From assembly GCA_035541265.1 (NCBI GenBank), contig DATKNQ010000115.1:1-54002 (forward strand): 54,002 nt of DNA, given 5' to 3'. This DNA is from Bog-159 sp035541265. GTDB lineage: Bacteria > Acidobacteriota > Terriglobia > Bryobacterales > Bryobacteraceae. Numbering within the stretch: the stretch's first letter is position 1; each line of letters opens with the position of its first letter. A program made the position numbers and the translations under genes. Under the pieces are notes generated by a model that was not told the origin of the DNA, ran no database searches, and was given only the letters and a program-made list of their open reading frames with translations. Positions 34,259 through 42,952 of this stretch are shown in pieces.

Positions 34259-36228
34259 TCAGTTGCTCACCCCAGTGCCGGTAATCGTGACTTTTTGTGC
34301 GGTACCGGAGGCGTCTGTTATTGTCAGTGCTCCGTTATACAACTTTGCACCCTACGGCGTGAATCGGATCGTGACAGTGCAGTTTGCACCCGCCGCAAGA
34401 GTCGCGGGGCACTGATTCTTCAGGTGGTAGACTGCCGGGGCGTTGAGTGTCACGCTCGCTATGCCCGCGGTGGCCGTTCCCGGATTCGCGATCGTGACCG
34501 TCTGCGAGGCTCCCCTGCCCCCGGCAGCAACGTTGCCGAAGTTTAACGCCGCCGGCGACACCTAACCTGTGTCCCGATCCCGCTCAGGCTGATGGGGTTT
34601 ACCCCCGCCGTGCCGAAGTTGAACGTGATGGCGCCCGTGCGCGTTCCGCCCGCCGTGGGGGTAAATGTCACGTTGGCGGTACACGTCTGCCCGGCCGGCA
34701 GAGCACCCGCACAAGTGCCTGTCTGCGCGAAGTCGCCCGTGGACGCGATGCTATCGAATTCCAGTGGCGCCGATCCGATGTTCGCGAGCGCAACGCTCTG
34801 CGCCGGGCTGGACGTGCCGATCACTAATGTAGCCGAAGGTCAGCTTGGCCGTCGAGAAACTGGGCACTCCAATTGGCGAAGTGGCGGGTACGGCGAAGAT
34901 GCTGGCCGGCGAATCGAACTGTCCTGTGCCCGTTCCGCCCGTGCCGTAAGTTGTCCACGCAGACCCCGTCATGTCGTCCGCCATCACGATCCGATAGTCG
35001 CGTGAGTCGGCCACATAGATCGTGCCGAAGGGATCCACGGCCATCCCGTAGGGGTTGATGAATTGATTTGTTGTGCTGCCCAGCACCGTCCAGTTAGTAC
35101 CCGACATATCGTCCATGCGGACGATCCGGTTATTGTAGGTGTCCGCGACATAAATCCGGCTGCTGGTGTCGAGCCTCACCGCAGGGCAGTCGAGAACTGA
35201 TTCGTGCCGCTGCCGGAACCGCCGAGGGCCGTCCGGTTCAATCCGTTCATGTTGTCGATTCGCACGATCCGGCAATTGCCGCTGTCGCCAATGTAAATTC
35301 TGCCGGCCGTATCTACAGCGATTCCGCCCGGCTGGCTGAACTGGCCCGTTCCGCTGCCTTGCGCGCCGAACACGGTCCAGTTGTCGCCCGCGATGTCACT
35401 CATCTCTACGATCCGGTTGTTGCCCGTGTCCGCGACATAGATCTTTCCGGCGGAGTCGACATGCAGGCCGGTCGGATTATTGAACTGGTGGCCGCCGGAA
35501 CCGCAATGCCCCAGCGCCGTCCAGTTCTTGCCGGTGATGTCGTCCATTTGTACCACTCGGCAACTGCCGGCGTCGGTGACATAGATCTTCCCGGAGGCAT
35601 CCACGGCGATGCCCCACGGCAGCTTGAGCTGGTTTGTCCCCGAGCCATAAGTGCCCAATGCTGCCCAGTTATTCCCGGCTATGTTATCCATGCGCACGAT
35701 CCGGTAGTTATAGGTATCGGTAATGTAAAGTGGCTCGTAATCCGCGTTCACGATGGTTGTGCCGTTCGAAAGGCTGCCTGTTCCGAGCGGACTGGTCGCC
35801 GGAGTTACCACTTGGGAAGTCACACCGGTGATCGCTCGCGCCTGTCCGCTGACTGTTAGAGTCCCCAGAAACGTCCCTGAAAACGAATAGTAGTAAGTGG
35901 TTTGGTTCCCGCGGCCTCCGCCGGAAGCCGTCTCAATCACAGTGCCTGAAGTGATGGTGCCGCTCACGGCCGTTGCGCCGTCATTTGACTGGATGTTGAG
36001 ACTGCCGCCGTTGCACTCCCACTCAGCCTAGTAAGTTCCAGGCGGTAGTGCCGTGACGGGACAGCTCAACGAAAAACTGCCCGCCGGGCTGGCAACCAGC
36101 GATCCTGTTATGGAGAGATTGGCTGCTAAAGTGACTGTGCCGCTCGTGTTAGTGTAGGTTGCCCGCTGCGCCATTAGAGTGAACGACAGCAGGATTGGAA
36201 AGGTCAGAAGCCTGATGCTCGTCGCCAT
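34259..36228 (-). pseudogene. Decayed NHL-repeat / choice-of-anchor secreted protein
   Basis: Read as one gene, this encoded a signal peptide (ATSIRLLTFPILLSFTLMAQ), a beta domain (TNTSGTVTLAANLSITGSL; PPGTY), an NHL propeller of at least six blades (IYVADTGNNRIVEM; IYIGDSGNCRIVRI; IYVADSRDYRIVM) and two C-terminal ASH-like domains (LTFGY..GTSSPAQSVALANIGSAPLEF; LNFGNVAAGGRGASQTVTI). It is broken by an in-frame TAG at 36028-36030, frameshifts near 35190, 34826 and 34558, and a second in-frame TAG at 34352-34354. The original TGA stop is at 34259-34261. A GAGGGGA ribosome site before the ATG still exists. All fragments remain recognisable, so decay is recent, or the assembly has errors here. 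Confidence 0.85.
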
Positions 36229-36342
36229 GGTTCCCCTCGTTACGTGCCACGGACGCGCCACCCCTGTCCCCAGGCTCGCATTCCGTCTTACAGATGGGGT
36301 CCATTATCGCAGATTCAGTCACCCCGCGTACTGGCTGAGTGA

Positions 36343-37179
36343 CTACAAAGCGGCGTCCGGCGCCTTACGCTGGTAGACCACCGGGTACGGGTAGGGATAT
36401 CGTCCGTAACGTTTGTAAAGAAACCAGTTCTCCGCGCAGTTCACCAAAACGCCGGTCAACTTGCCAGTGGCATTCACTTTCTCGAGCGCTGCGAGACAGA
36501 GATTGCGATCCGAGTGATCGGGCCGCACGACGAATATCACGCCATCGGCGATCACTTGCACCAGGTCGTAGTCAGTCACTGCGGCGATCGGCGGAGTGTC
36601 GATCAGAACGAACCGGAAGCTCATCCTGACTGTCTCACAAAGCTGATGCCAGCGCACCGAATCCAGCAACTCGGCTGGGTTGCGGCGCGCCTTGCCGGCC
36701 GGCAGAACATACAGGTTCGGGAATTGGGCGGTCTGAACGATGGCATCCTCCAGCGTGCAATCGCCGGTGAGCACATCACCGAGTCCCGGATCGCGCGGCA
36801 ATCCCAGGATGTGTGCCAGGCTCGGATTCCGCAGGTCCGCATCCATGAGCAATACCGTGGTTTCGCCTTTCATAGCCAGGGCGGCCCCGGTATTGACCGC
36901 GGAGAGCGTCTTGCCATCGCCCGGACCGCCGCTCGAGACCACCAGCACGCGCGGCGCGTCGGGATGCTGCAACAGGTTCGTGCGGATCGCCCGGTATTGC
37001 TCACCTGCCCGCGCATTCGTGCCATCGTAAGGCAGCAGGGGCGACGACCCGGGAAGTTCGATCGGCACCACCCTGATCGCGGAGCGCGATTCCAAGGGCT
37101 GGGCAGAGGGCGCCTCGTCCCGCGGCGCATCGGCTATCAGGCCCGCCTTGCGGTCGAGCGCCTGGAAGATCGTGCTCAT
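36343..37179 (-). CDS. BY-kinase / CpsD-CapB-type tyrosine kinase
   Basis: About 278 residues. The P-loop ATPase has Walker A SSGGPGDGKTLS (82-93), Walker A' VLLMDADLRNP (109-119) and Walker B FVLIDTPP, the set that defines bacterial tyrosine kinases controlling polysaccharide polymerisation. The C-terminus carries a Tyr cluster (YKRYGRYPYPYPVVY), the usual autophosphorylation site. The activator domain is supplied in trans by the GNVR chain-length protein two genes upstream. I start at the ATG with AGGAGAAGG in front, overlapping the stop of the ExeA-like gene (ATGA). It is the last gene of the minus-strand envelope block. Confidence 0.92.
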   Translation of the reverse strand: MSTIFQALDRKAGLIADAPRDEAPSAQPLESRSAIRVVPIELPGSSPLLPYDGTNARAGEQYRAIRTNLLQHPDAPRVLVVSSGGPGDGKTLSAVNTGAALAMKGETTVLLMDADLRNPSLAHILGLPRDPGLGDVLTGDCTLEDAIVQTAQFPNLYVLPAGKARRNPAELLDSVRWHQLCETVRMSFRFVLIDTPPIAAVTDYDLVQVIADGVIFVVRPDHSDRNLCLAALEKVNATGKLTGVLVNCAENWFLYKRYGRYPYPYPVVYQRKAPDAAL

Positions 37180-38144
37180 GCCCTTCTCCTGCCGGCCGTG
37201 AACATGCTGCTCCACCAAGGTGAATGCGGCGTTACTGGCGGCGCCGCCTTCCGCAAAGGAATGTCCCGCGGCGCGTCGTGCCGCAAGCGCAAGCCTTCGG
37301 TGGCCGGGCTGCGCTCCCCAAGGCCCGGGATCGGCTCCGGCAGTTCCAGCGCGCGGAGCGCCTCGCGAATCGTCTCCGCTCCGATGGCCGCCGTCTCCGA
37401 CGTGTAGGCGCGCAGCAGTGCGAGATCGCAGATCGCATTCATCACGCGCGGAATGCCGCGCGACGCGTTCGCCACCAGCCGCACCGCCTCCGGATCGAAG
37501 GGAAAGTTGCCGTTGCCGCCGCTTTGCCGCCACCGGTGACGCATATAGCGCTCCACTTCCTCCGGCTGCAGCGGCACAATGTCGAGCCGCACCGAAACGC
37601 GCTGACGCAACTGCCGGAGATCCTCACGGCGCATCAGCTCGCGCAATTCGTTCTGCCCGGCCAGGACCACTTGCAGCAGCTTGCGCTCGGCAGTTTCGAA
37701 GTTCATCAGCAGGCGGACCTCTTCGAGCAGCTCCGCTGAAAGCTTATGCGCTTCATCCACCAGCAGGACCGGTGTCCTGCCCTCTTCGTCGCAGTTCATC
37801 AGGAACTCCCAGAATCGCAGCAAACGCTGCGCCTGGCTCTCACCCACCACGGGAAGTCCGAAGCCGATGAGGATCAGTTCGAAGAACTCGGCCGGCGGCA
37901 CATTGGTGCTGAAGATCGAGCAGAACTGCACCTTGTCCGCGGGGACGGATTGAATCAGTTTGCGCAACAGAGTGGTCTTGCCGGTGCCGACCTCGCCTGT
38001 GAGCACTGCGGTTCCCCTGCGCCCCAGCACCGTGAACATCAGTCCGGCCAGCGCTTCCCGGTGTGTGGACGCCAGAAAGAGAAACTCCGGATCCGGCGTC
38101 ATGGAAAAGGGCGCTTTCGATAGATGAAAGAATTCCTCGTACAT
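37176..38144 (-). CDS. ExeA/XrtA-associated AAA ATPase
   Basis: A 322-residue AAA+ ATPase beginning MYEEFFHLSKAPFSMTPDP, a start typical of the ATPase that accompanies exosortase (XrtA/PEP-CTERM) and general-secretion loci. Walker A is TGEVGTGKTT (49-58), Walker B is PVLLVDEAH (about 133-141), and a sensor region reads VVLAGQNELRELM. The C-terminal helical lid includes SRGIPRVMNAICDLALL. The protein couples ATP hydrolysis to assembly or export of envelope polymers, exact role unknown. The start lies seven bases after the chain-length gene, and the stop overlaps the BY-kinase start. Confidence 0.92.
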   Translation of the reverse strand: MYEEFFHLSKAPFSMTPDPEFLFLASTHREALAGLMFTVLGRRGTAVLTGEVGTGKTTLLRKLIQSVPADKVQFCSIFSTNVPPAEFFELILIGFGLPVVGESQAQRLLRFWEFLMNCDEEGRTPVLLVDEAHKLSAELLEEVRLLMNFETAERKLLQVVLAGQNELRELMRREDLRQLRQRVSVRLDIVPLQPEEVERYMRHRWRQSGGNGNFPFDPEAVRLVANASRGIPRVMNAICDLALLRAYTSETAAIGAETIREALRALELPEPIPGLGERSPATEGLRLRHDAPRDIPLRKAAPPVTPHSPWWSSMFTAGRRRA

Positions 38145-38151
38145 AAATGGT

Positions 38152-39666
38152 CTATGGGAGCACGGGTCCGCGCGCCCGCGCGGGAATGGCGATGGGCGAG
38201 ACACGGCCGAGCACCGGAATGTCCGGCGGCAGCTCCCATTCACCCAACAACACGTTGCGTTTGAACTCACGCGCCAGGCCGGCGGCCAAGGCGCCGAACA
38301 GGCTGAGCGTCACGGCCAGCCACAACAACTGCGGACGGTCGGGGGAGAAAGGTTTTGCCGGCGGCTGCGCCGGATCGATCATGGTGAAGCGCTCGCCTTG
38401 CTGGCGATGCTCCAGGTCGGTAGCCATGTCCGCCGCGATGCGCTTGTCGAGCAGCGACTGGTAATTCGCTTTGGCCGTCTCGTAGTCCCGCGAAAGCGCG
38501 GTCAGTTCCTGTTCGCGCACCGGCAGCGTGTCGATGCGGGCCTGTAGCGCGGCGATCTTTGCCAGGATGTCTCTGCGTTCGGCCTTGCGGAACTCGAGCT
38601 CGTGGACGGCCAGCTTTGCTTCGGTTTCGAGGCTGGCGATGCGCTCGCGCTGCTGCAGCAGGTCAGGCGCGGGTGGATCGAGCGCCTTGTTCGCGGGCGT
38701 AGCGGCTGCCGCTTTCTCGGTCCGGCGTGCCTGCGCGAGCAGTTGTTCCAGCCTCTGGACATCCGGATGATCTTCGGTGTAGCGCAAACGAAGCGCGTCG
38801 AGTTCCGCCTGTAACGCGGCGGCTGTTTTGCGCGCATCTCCGCCCGAGGACGCGTTCACCGCGGGGCCCCGCGCCTGCGTCCGCTCCAGGACCCGGGCGG
38901 TCGATTCCGCCGTGCTCAGCGAATTCTGCAGCAGCGCCTTCGATTCTTCCGCGCGGTTGATGGCGTCCTGATTGGCCTGCAGTTCGATCTGCAGGCGCGC
39001 GATGGCGCTCGCCAGAGAGCTTTCCTGTTCGGGCAATTCGCCCTTGTGCTTGAGCTTGTAATCCGCGACCTGCAGTTCCAAAGCGTGCAGGGTCTTCCTG
39101 GCCTGCTGCAGTTGTTCTTCAATGAATGCGGACGTGCCCTCGGCATGCTTTTCGCGCGTGCGCAGATTCTCTTCGATGAACAGATTGCCGATCTGGTTGG
39201 CGACTTCCGCAACCACCGCCGGATCGCGGCCCTCGTAAGAGATCCGGAACGAACCGGTGTGCTCCTGGCTCCCCCCGTGTTCGAGCGTGATCTTGGTATC
39301 CTTGCGCATCAGGTCAATGATTTCTTCGAGCGGCAGATGCGCCTTCTCGCGGTCGTAGAGATGGTAGGTGTTGATGATGGTTTCCAGGCGGCTGCTCGAG
39401 AGGATGCGCTGCGAGATCGCGGCCAGCCGGTCCTGTATATCAGCATTCGCCGTCGAGGCCACGTAACGCTCGGGGACCTTTTGGCCGTCCACCAGAATCA
39501 CAGCTTCAGCCTTGTAAGTCGCCGGCAGACTATAGATGACGGCTGCCGAAAGCAGGCATAAGGAGATCCACACCAAGCCGGCCAGCAGCTTAGACTTCCA
39601 CAGCATACGGGCGATCGATAGCGGTGATAGCTCAGGATGCGCCGGGCCCGGTAAGGTTGGGAACAT
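38152..39666 (-). CDS. GNVR-domain chain-length determinant (XrtA type)
   Basis: A 504-residue polysaccharide co-polymerase. One helix lies near residues 28-47. A Wzz periplasmic domain follows (YKAEAVILVDGQKVPERYV), then a long coiled-coil arm (about 165-400) and the GNVR-type segment (LPVREQELTALSRDYETAKANYQSLLDKR) before a second helix (about 453-475). It sets chain length of an exopolysaccharide together with the BY-kinase. The upstream gene ends inside its first 35 bases if the ATG at 39666 is used. The ATG at 39606 avoids the overlap, but neither has a good ribosome site, so the start is uncertain. Confidence 0.9.
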   Translation of the reverse strand: MFPTLPGPAHPELSPLSIARMLWKSKLLAGLVWISLCLLSAAVIYSLPATYKAEAVILVDGQKVPERYVASTANADIQDRLAAISQRILSSSRLETIINTYHLYDREKAHLPLEEIIDLMRKDTKITLEHGGSQEHTGSFRISYEGRDPAVVAEVANQIGNLFIEENLRTREKHAEGTSAFIEEQLQQARKTLHALELQVADYKLKHKGELPEQESSLASAIARLQIELQANQDAINRAEESKALLQNSLSTAESTARVLERTQARGPAVNASSGGDARKTAAALQAELDALRLRYTEDHPDVQRLEQLLAQARRTEKAAAATPANKALDPPAPDLLQQRERIASLETEAKLAVHELEFRKAERRDILAKIAALQARIDTLPVREQELTALSRDYETAKANYQSLLDKRIAADMATDLEHRQQGERFTMIDPAQPPAKPFSPDRPQLLWLAVTLSLFGALAAGLAREFKRNVLLGEWELPPDIPVLGRVSPIAIPARARGPVLP

Positions 39667-40342
39667 GGGTTTGCGTCTCGTTCTGTCTGGCGCGCCGCCG
39701 CCGTCCGGCGAGGCCGATTCCCAGCAGCGCCGTGCCCAGCAGTGTCATGCTGATGGAACTGGCTTCCGGCACCACGGCGGGCGCGAAGGCCGCCACTGAA
39801 GCCACGCTGCTGTCGATGATCTGCAGCGTTCCGGCCACGAACGAGGTGGCATTTGTTTCGATTTCCAGAACCTCGGTCTCGGCGCCCGGAGCCACTCCCG
39901 CCGGTACTGCGAAATTGAAACCGATCACGCCGCCGCTGCTGCTGCGATCGACCGTGTCCGGGGCGGTGCCCAACACGCTGCCCGTTCCCGTCGAGTAGCC
40001 GACGTCAGTCTCATATGAGCCGAACGACGCCAGCGTGATGCGCTCGATATCGTCGAGCGACGAGGCGTTGCTGGTGACCAGCACGAAGAAATCCAGGCAT
40101 CCGGTGCAAAACACATTGGACGGATCGGCATAGACCATCGCGCGATAGTCACCGGTGATCGTGCTTTGGCCGAGCGAATTGGTGGTTGCGAAGGCTTGGA
40201 GGCCGGTATCCGCCAGGAACGGCCCCGTGACCGGCGTGTTGAAGTCGCTGGGGGCGACTGGTGACGACCCTGTCGGCGGGAGGATGGTCGCGCGCGCCAG
40301 AGCGGCGCTCAAACACAACCCGAATAAGATGTTTCGGCACAC
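39632..40342 (-). CDS. PEP-CTERM sorting-signal protein
   Basis: A secreted protein of about 236 residues. A short signal peptide (CRNILFGLCLSAALARA) precedes a beta-rich mature domain with a CxxC (FCTGCLDFFVLV). The C-terminus is a PEP-CTERM signal: the motif reads VPEASS rather than VPEPSS, followed by a helix (ISMTLLGTALLGIGLA) and the basic cap GRRRRAR. Exosortase would cut near the motif and attach the protein to the exopolysaccharide matrix. Some 20 residues follow the Arg cluster, which is longer than usual. The start is a GTG, chosen because the helix begins there; a GTG three bases upstream and an ATG at 40441 are alternatives. Confidence 0.82.
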   Translation of the reverse strand: MCRNILFGLCLSAALARATILPPTGSSPVAPSDFNTPVTGPFLADTGLQAFATTNSLGQSTITGDYRAMVYADPSNVFCTGCLDFFVLVTSNASSLDDIERITLASFGSYETDVGYSTGTGSVLGTAPDTVDRSSSGGVIGFNFAVPAGVAPGAETEVLEIETNATSFVAGTLQIIDSSVASVAAFAPAVVPEASSISMTLLGTALLGIGLAGRRRRARQNETQTHVPNLTGPGAS

Positions 40343-40358
40343 CACGTCGCACTCACTA

Positions 40359-40376
40359 TGGCAACCCGGCTGCCAA
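40359..40376 (-). promoter_or_regulatory. Candidate sigma-54 -24/-12 promoter of the PEP-CTERM gene
   Basis: On the minus strand TTGGCAGCCGGGTTGCCA fits the sigma-54 consensus TGGCAC-N5-TTGC with one mismatch. A sigma-54-dependent regulator is encoded 2.6 kb away in the same locus. The expected transcription start would fall only a few bases before the GTG start, which is a weakness. The site is also partly palindromic. Confidence 0.4.
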
Positions 40377-40393
40377 ATCTGCGCGTGTCGCTG

Positions 40394-40414
40394 CGGCGGA
40401 ATGAGATTCCGCCG
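40394..40414. promoter_or_regulatory. Perfect nine-base inverted repeat upstream of the -24 element
   Basis: CGGCGGAAT and its exact complement flank a GAG loop, about 20 bases upstream of the sigma-54 candidate. There is no T-run, so a terminator for the TPR gene upstream is less likely than a protein-binding site or an mRNA structure. Confidence 0.45.
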
Positions 40415-40511
40415 ATTCAGCGTGTTACAGCCCGAAGCCACTCCGGCACGTGAGCGCCGGCAGGGAATGAGGGACGACTTTTTGAGACTGCGAGAAAAAC
40501 TTTGGGCCGCC

Positions 40512-42767
40512 TCAGCGTGACTTGGCTGTCTCGGCGAGTAAGTGTTCGGCCATCTGCGCCTCCGGCAAATCCGGAGACGTCCTAAGAACTCCCCGGAGAG
40601 TTGCTTCGCCCCGCCGGTCGCCTGCTTTCACATAGGCCATTCCCAGGTGATACATAACTACTGGATCGTTCACTCCCCGCGCCGCGCTCTCCAGATACTT
40701 GACTGCCGGCTGGTAGAGCCCTTGTCGGTACATGATCCATCCGATGGTGTCGTCCACGCCCTTGTTGTCCGGCGCCAGTTCTTTTACCTGCTGCGCATAC
40801 ATGAGGGCCTCATCGAGTTTGCGGCTCTGTGTCGCCAACAGATAGGCCAGGTTGTTGAGCGCCACGACGTTCGCCGGATCAGCCGCGATTACTTTCCGAA
40901 ACCACGCCACCGCCGGCGCGTAATTCTTCGCCGCGTTCTCGATCCAGCCCATGTGAAGGCACAATTCCGGATCGTTCGGCTGCTCGCGCAACAGATCCGA
41001 CACATTCTGGCGTGCCGCGTCCAGGTTGCCTGCTCCCACGTCCCACTTCGCGAGCGCCAGCCGGGCGGGGCGGAAGTGCGGATCGGCTCTATTGGCGGCG
41101 ATGAAGGCCGCGCGCGCTTCTGCCGATTTGCCATTCGCCAGTAGCCTCTCGCCCAGGAAATTCTGAATGACAGCCGACCCGGCGTGCTTTGCCGCGTACG
41201 CACGCACACCGGCAATGCCAGATACCTGGGCCAGCACGCGCAGCGCGCGCGGATCTTCCGGATGCTGCCGCAGCACCAGATCGAGCGAAGCACGCGCACC
41301 CCCGAGGTGATCGTCGCCTGCTTTGACCCACGCGTCCTGCAGCAGCAGGCCGGAAGTCCGCGCCAATCGCAGACCCTCCGTGACTCCCCGCCGGGCCTCG
41401 TCGCGCCGCCCTAGATCGATGAGCACCCAGTTCCTCTCCACGATCCACGGTAGGGCGCGCGTCTGCGCGTCCGGCGCCTGCTCAAGAACCTCGAGCGCGG
41501 TCTGCGCGCTGCGCGCATCGATCAACAGGCGCGTCAATTCCAGGCGCGCGGCCAGCAGCGCGGGATTCAGGCGCAAAGCTTCCGCCAGCTCCTGCCTCTG
41601 GTTGAGCGGCTTTGTCTGGGCGCCGTAGAGCCGCGCCAGGGTCACATGCGTCGCCGCCGCTTCCGGCCGGTATCGCAGCACCAGGTTCAGATCGTTCCGC
41701 GCGTCCTGATATCTACCTGCGTCAATGGCCAGTTCGGCACGCTGCAACAGCGCATCGGCGTCTTTCGGATTTTTCGCGATGGCCGCGGCCAGCAACCTCT
41801 GCGCATCCGCGTGCCGCCCTACCAGCACGTACATCTGCACCAGCCGCGTGCGCGCCGCGCGATCCGCCGGAACTTCGCGCGCCAGCCGCTCCAGTTCCCG
41901 TAGCGCCGCGTCCTTTTGCCCACTCTCGAGCAGGAAGATCGCGTACACCGGCTTGTATTGGCCTGGCAGTGCGGCAAGGCGCCGGAAGACATCGCCCGCT
42001 TCCTGCTTCCGGCCGCTGTGGAACAGCGTCATACCCAGATCGAGACACGCCGCCGCGTATTGCGGGTCGATCTGGATGGCCCGGCGGAACTCTTGCTCAG
42101 CCTCGCGCGCGCGGTGTGTCACCAGGTAGAATCGCCCCAACACCAGCGCGGCTTCCGCGGAATTGGGCGATTTGCGAACACATTCGCGCATCACGGCCTC
42201 CGCGCCCTTGATATCGCCTTGCGCCAGCCTGGCGCGCATCAGCAGGGCCGACGCGTGCAGGCTGCCGGGCAGACGCTCAAGCGCTTCTGCCAGGTGCGCG
42301 CCGGCGTCGTCCGGTTCGCCAAGGCGCAACTCGGCCAACGCCAGCGTATCCAGCGCCTCTACGTTATCCGGATGCGCGGCGGCCACAGTCCGCGCGCGGT
42401 TCCGCGCATCCGCGAGCAGGCTGGCGTCGTTGCTGGCGGTCAGTACGCCGGCTAATTGCAATTGCGCCGCCGTGTGGCCGGGTTCCAACTCCGTAGCTCT
42501 GCGAAACGCCGCGGCCGCGCCCTCCCGATTACCTTCCGCCACTTCCGCCAGGCCCAACCGATAATAAGGCTCGGCGTCGCGCGGCTGTATCTGCGCGGCG
42601 CTGCGAAACTCCAACTCCGCCCGCGCGTAGTCTTTCTTTTGCAGGAGCTCTTGACCCCGCTGCAGCAACCGCGCTTCACGCTGCCGCGGGGAACACGACA
42701 CCAACGCGGTTACCCCTCCGAGGAGCAGGCAACCGATACCGTAGCGCACGATCGCGAACTGTAGCAT
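40512..42767 (-). CDS. TPR lipoprotein of the PEP-CTERM/XrtA type (PrsT-like)
   Basis: A 751-residue lipoprotein (ALVSC, Cys25) made almost wholly of TPR units: helical pairs such as LLQRGQELLQKKDYARAELEF and PYYRLGLAEVAEGNREGAAAAF recur at 34-residue steps from about residue 33 to the end. Size, lipidation and position beside chain-length, ExeA-like and PEP-CTERM genes match the PrsT-type TPR proteins of exosortase loci, which are thought to scaffold polymer export in the periplasm. A GTG 18 bases downstream of the ATG is an alternative start. It is divergent from the sigma-54 regulator across 185 bases, in which I see no convincing -24/-12 pair. Confidence 0.88.
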   Translation of the reverse strand: MLQFAIVRYGIGCLLLGGVTALVSCSPRQREARLLQRGQELLQKKDYARAELEFRSAAQIQPRDAEPYYRLGLAEVAEGNREGAAAAFRRATELEPGHTAAQLQLAGVLTASNDASLLADARNRARTVAAAHPDNVEALDTLALAELRLGEPDDAGAHLAEALERLPGSLHASALLMRARLAQGDIKGAEAVMRECVRKSPNSAEAALVLGRFYLVTHRAREAEQEFRRAIQIDPQYAAACLDLGMTLFHSGRKQEAGDVFRRLAALPGQYKPVYAIFLLESGQKDAALRELERLAREVPADRAARTRLVQMYVLVGRHADAQRLLAAAIAKNPKDADALLQRAELAIDAGRYQDARNDLNLVLRYRPEAAATHVTLARLYGAQTKPLNQRQELAEALRLNPALLAARLELTRLLIDARSAQTALEVLEQAPDAQTRALPWIVERNWVLIDLGRRDEARRGVTEGLRLARTSGLLLQDAWVKAGDDHLGGARASLDLVLRQHPEDPRALRVLAQVSGIAGVRAYAAKHAGSAVIQNFLGERLLANGKSAEARAAFIAANRADPHFRPARLALAKWDVGAGNLDAARQNVSDLLREQPNDPELCLHMGWIENAAKNYAPAVAWFRKVIAADPANVVALNNLAYLLATQSRKLDEALMYAQQVKELAPDNKGVDDTIGWIMYRQGLYQPAVKYLESAARGVNDPVVMYHLGMAYVKAGDRRGEATLRGVLRTSPDLPEAQMAEHLLAETAKSR

Positions 42768-42952
42768 TTGCGTTGCCAGGCTGGAAACACGCGTTTGCGT
42801 GGCTTGGCATCCCGGCCAGTCAAAATGATTGGCAACTCGAGAAACTTATTGGCACCGGAAATCCCTTGGAAGTCATGCGGCAGCAACTGAGCGTCCTACG
42901 GAAAGTCTGGAGTTGACACCCGTCAAGACTCTTGTTTAATTGGGTAACACTC

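Noticed and set aside
41612..42211. Pro/Arg-rich open frame on the plus strand
   Set aside because: Antisense shadow of the TPR lipoprotein gene, without a ribosome site or recognisable domain.
42768..42952. Sigma-54 sites between the TPR gene and its regulator
   Set aside because: TGGCAACGCAAATGCTA on the minus strand has the right spacing, but its -12 part overlaps the start codon of the TPR gene and two key positions differ; other TTGGCA words lack the -12 GC.
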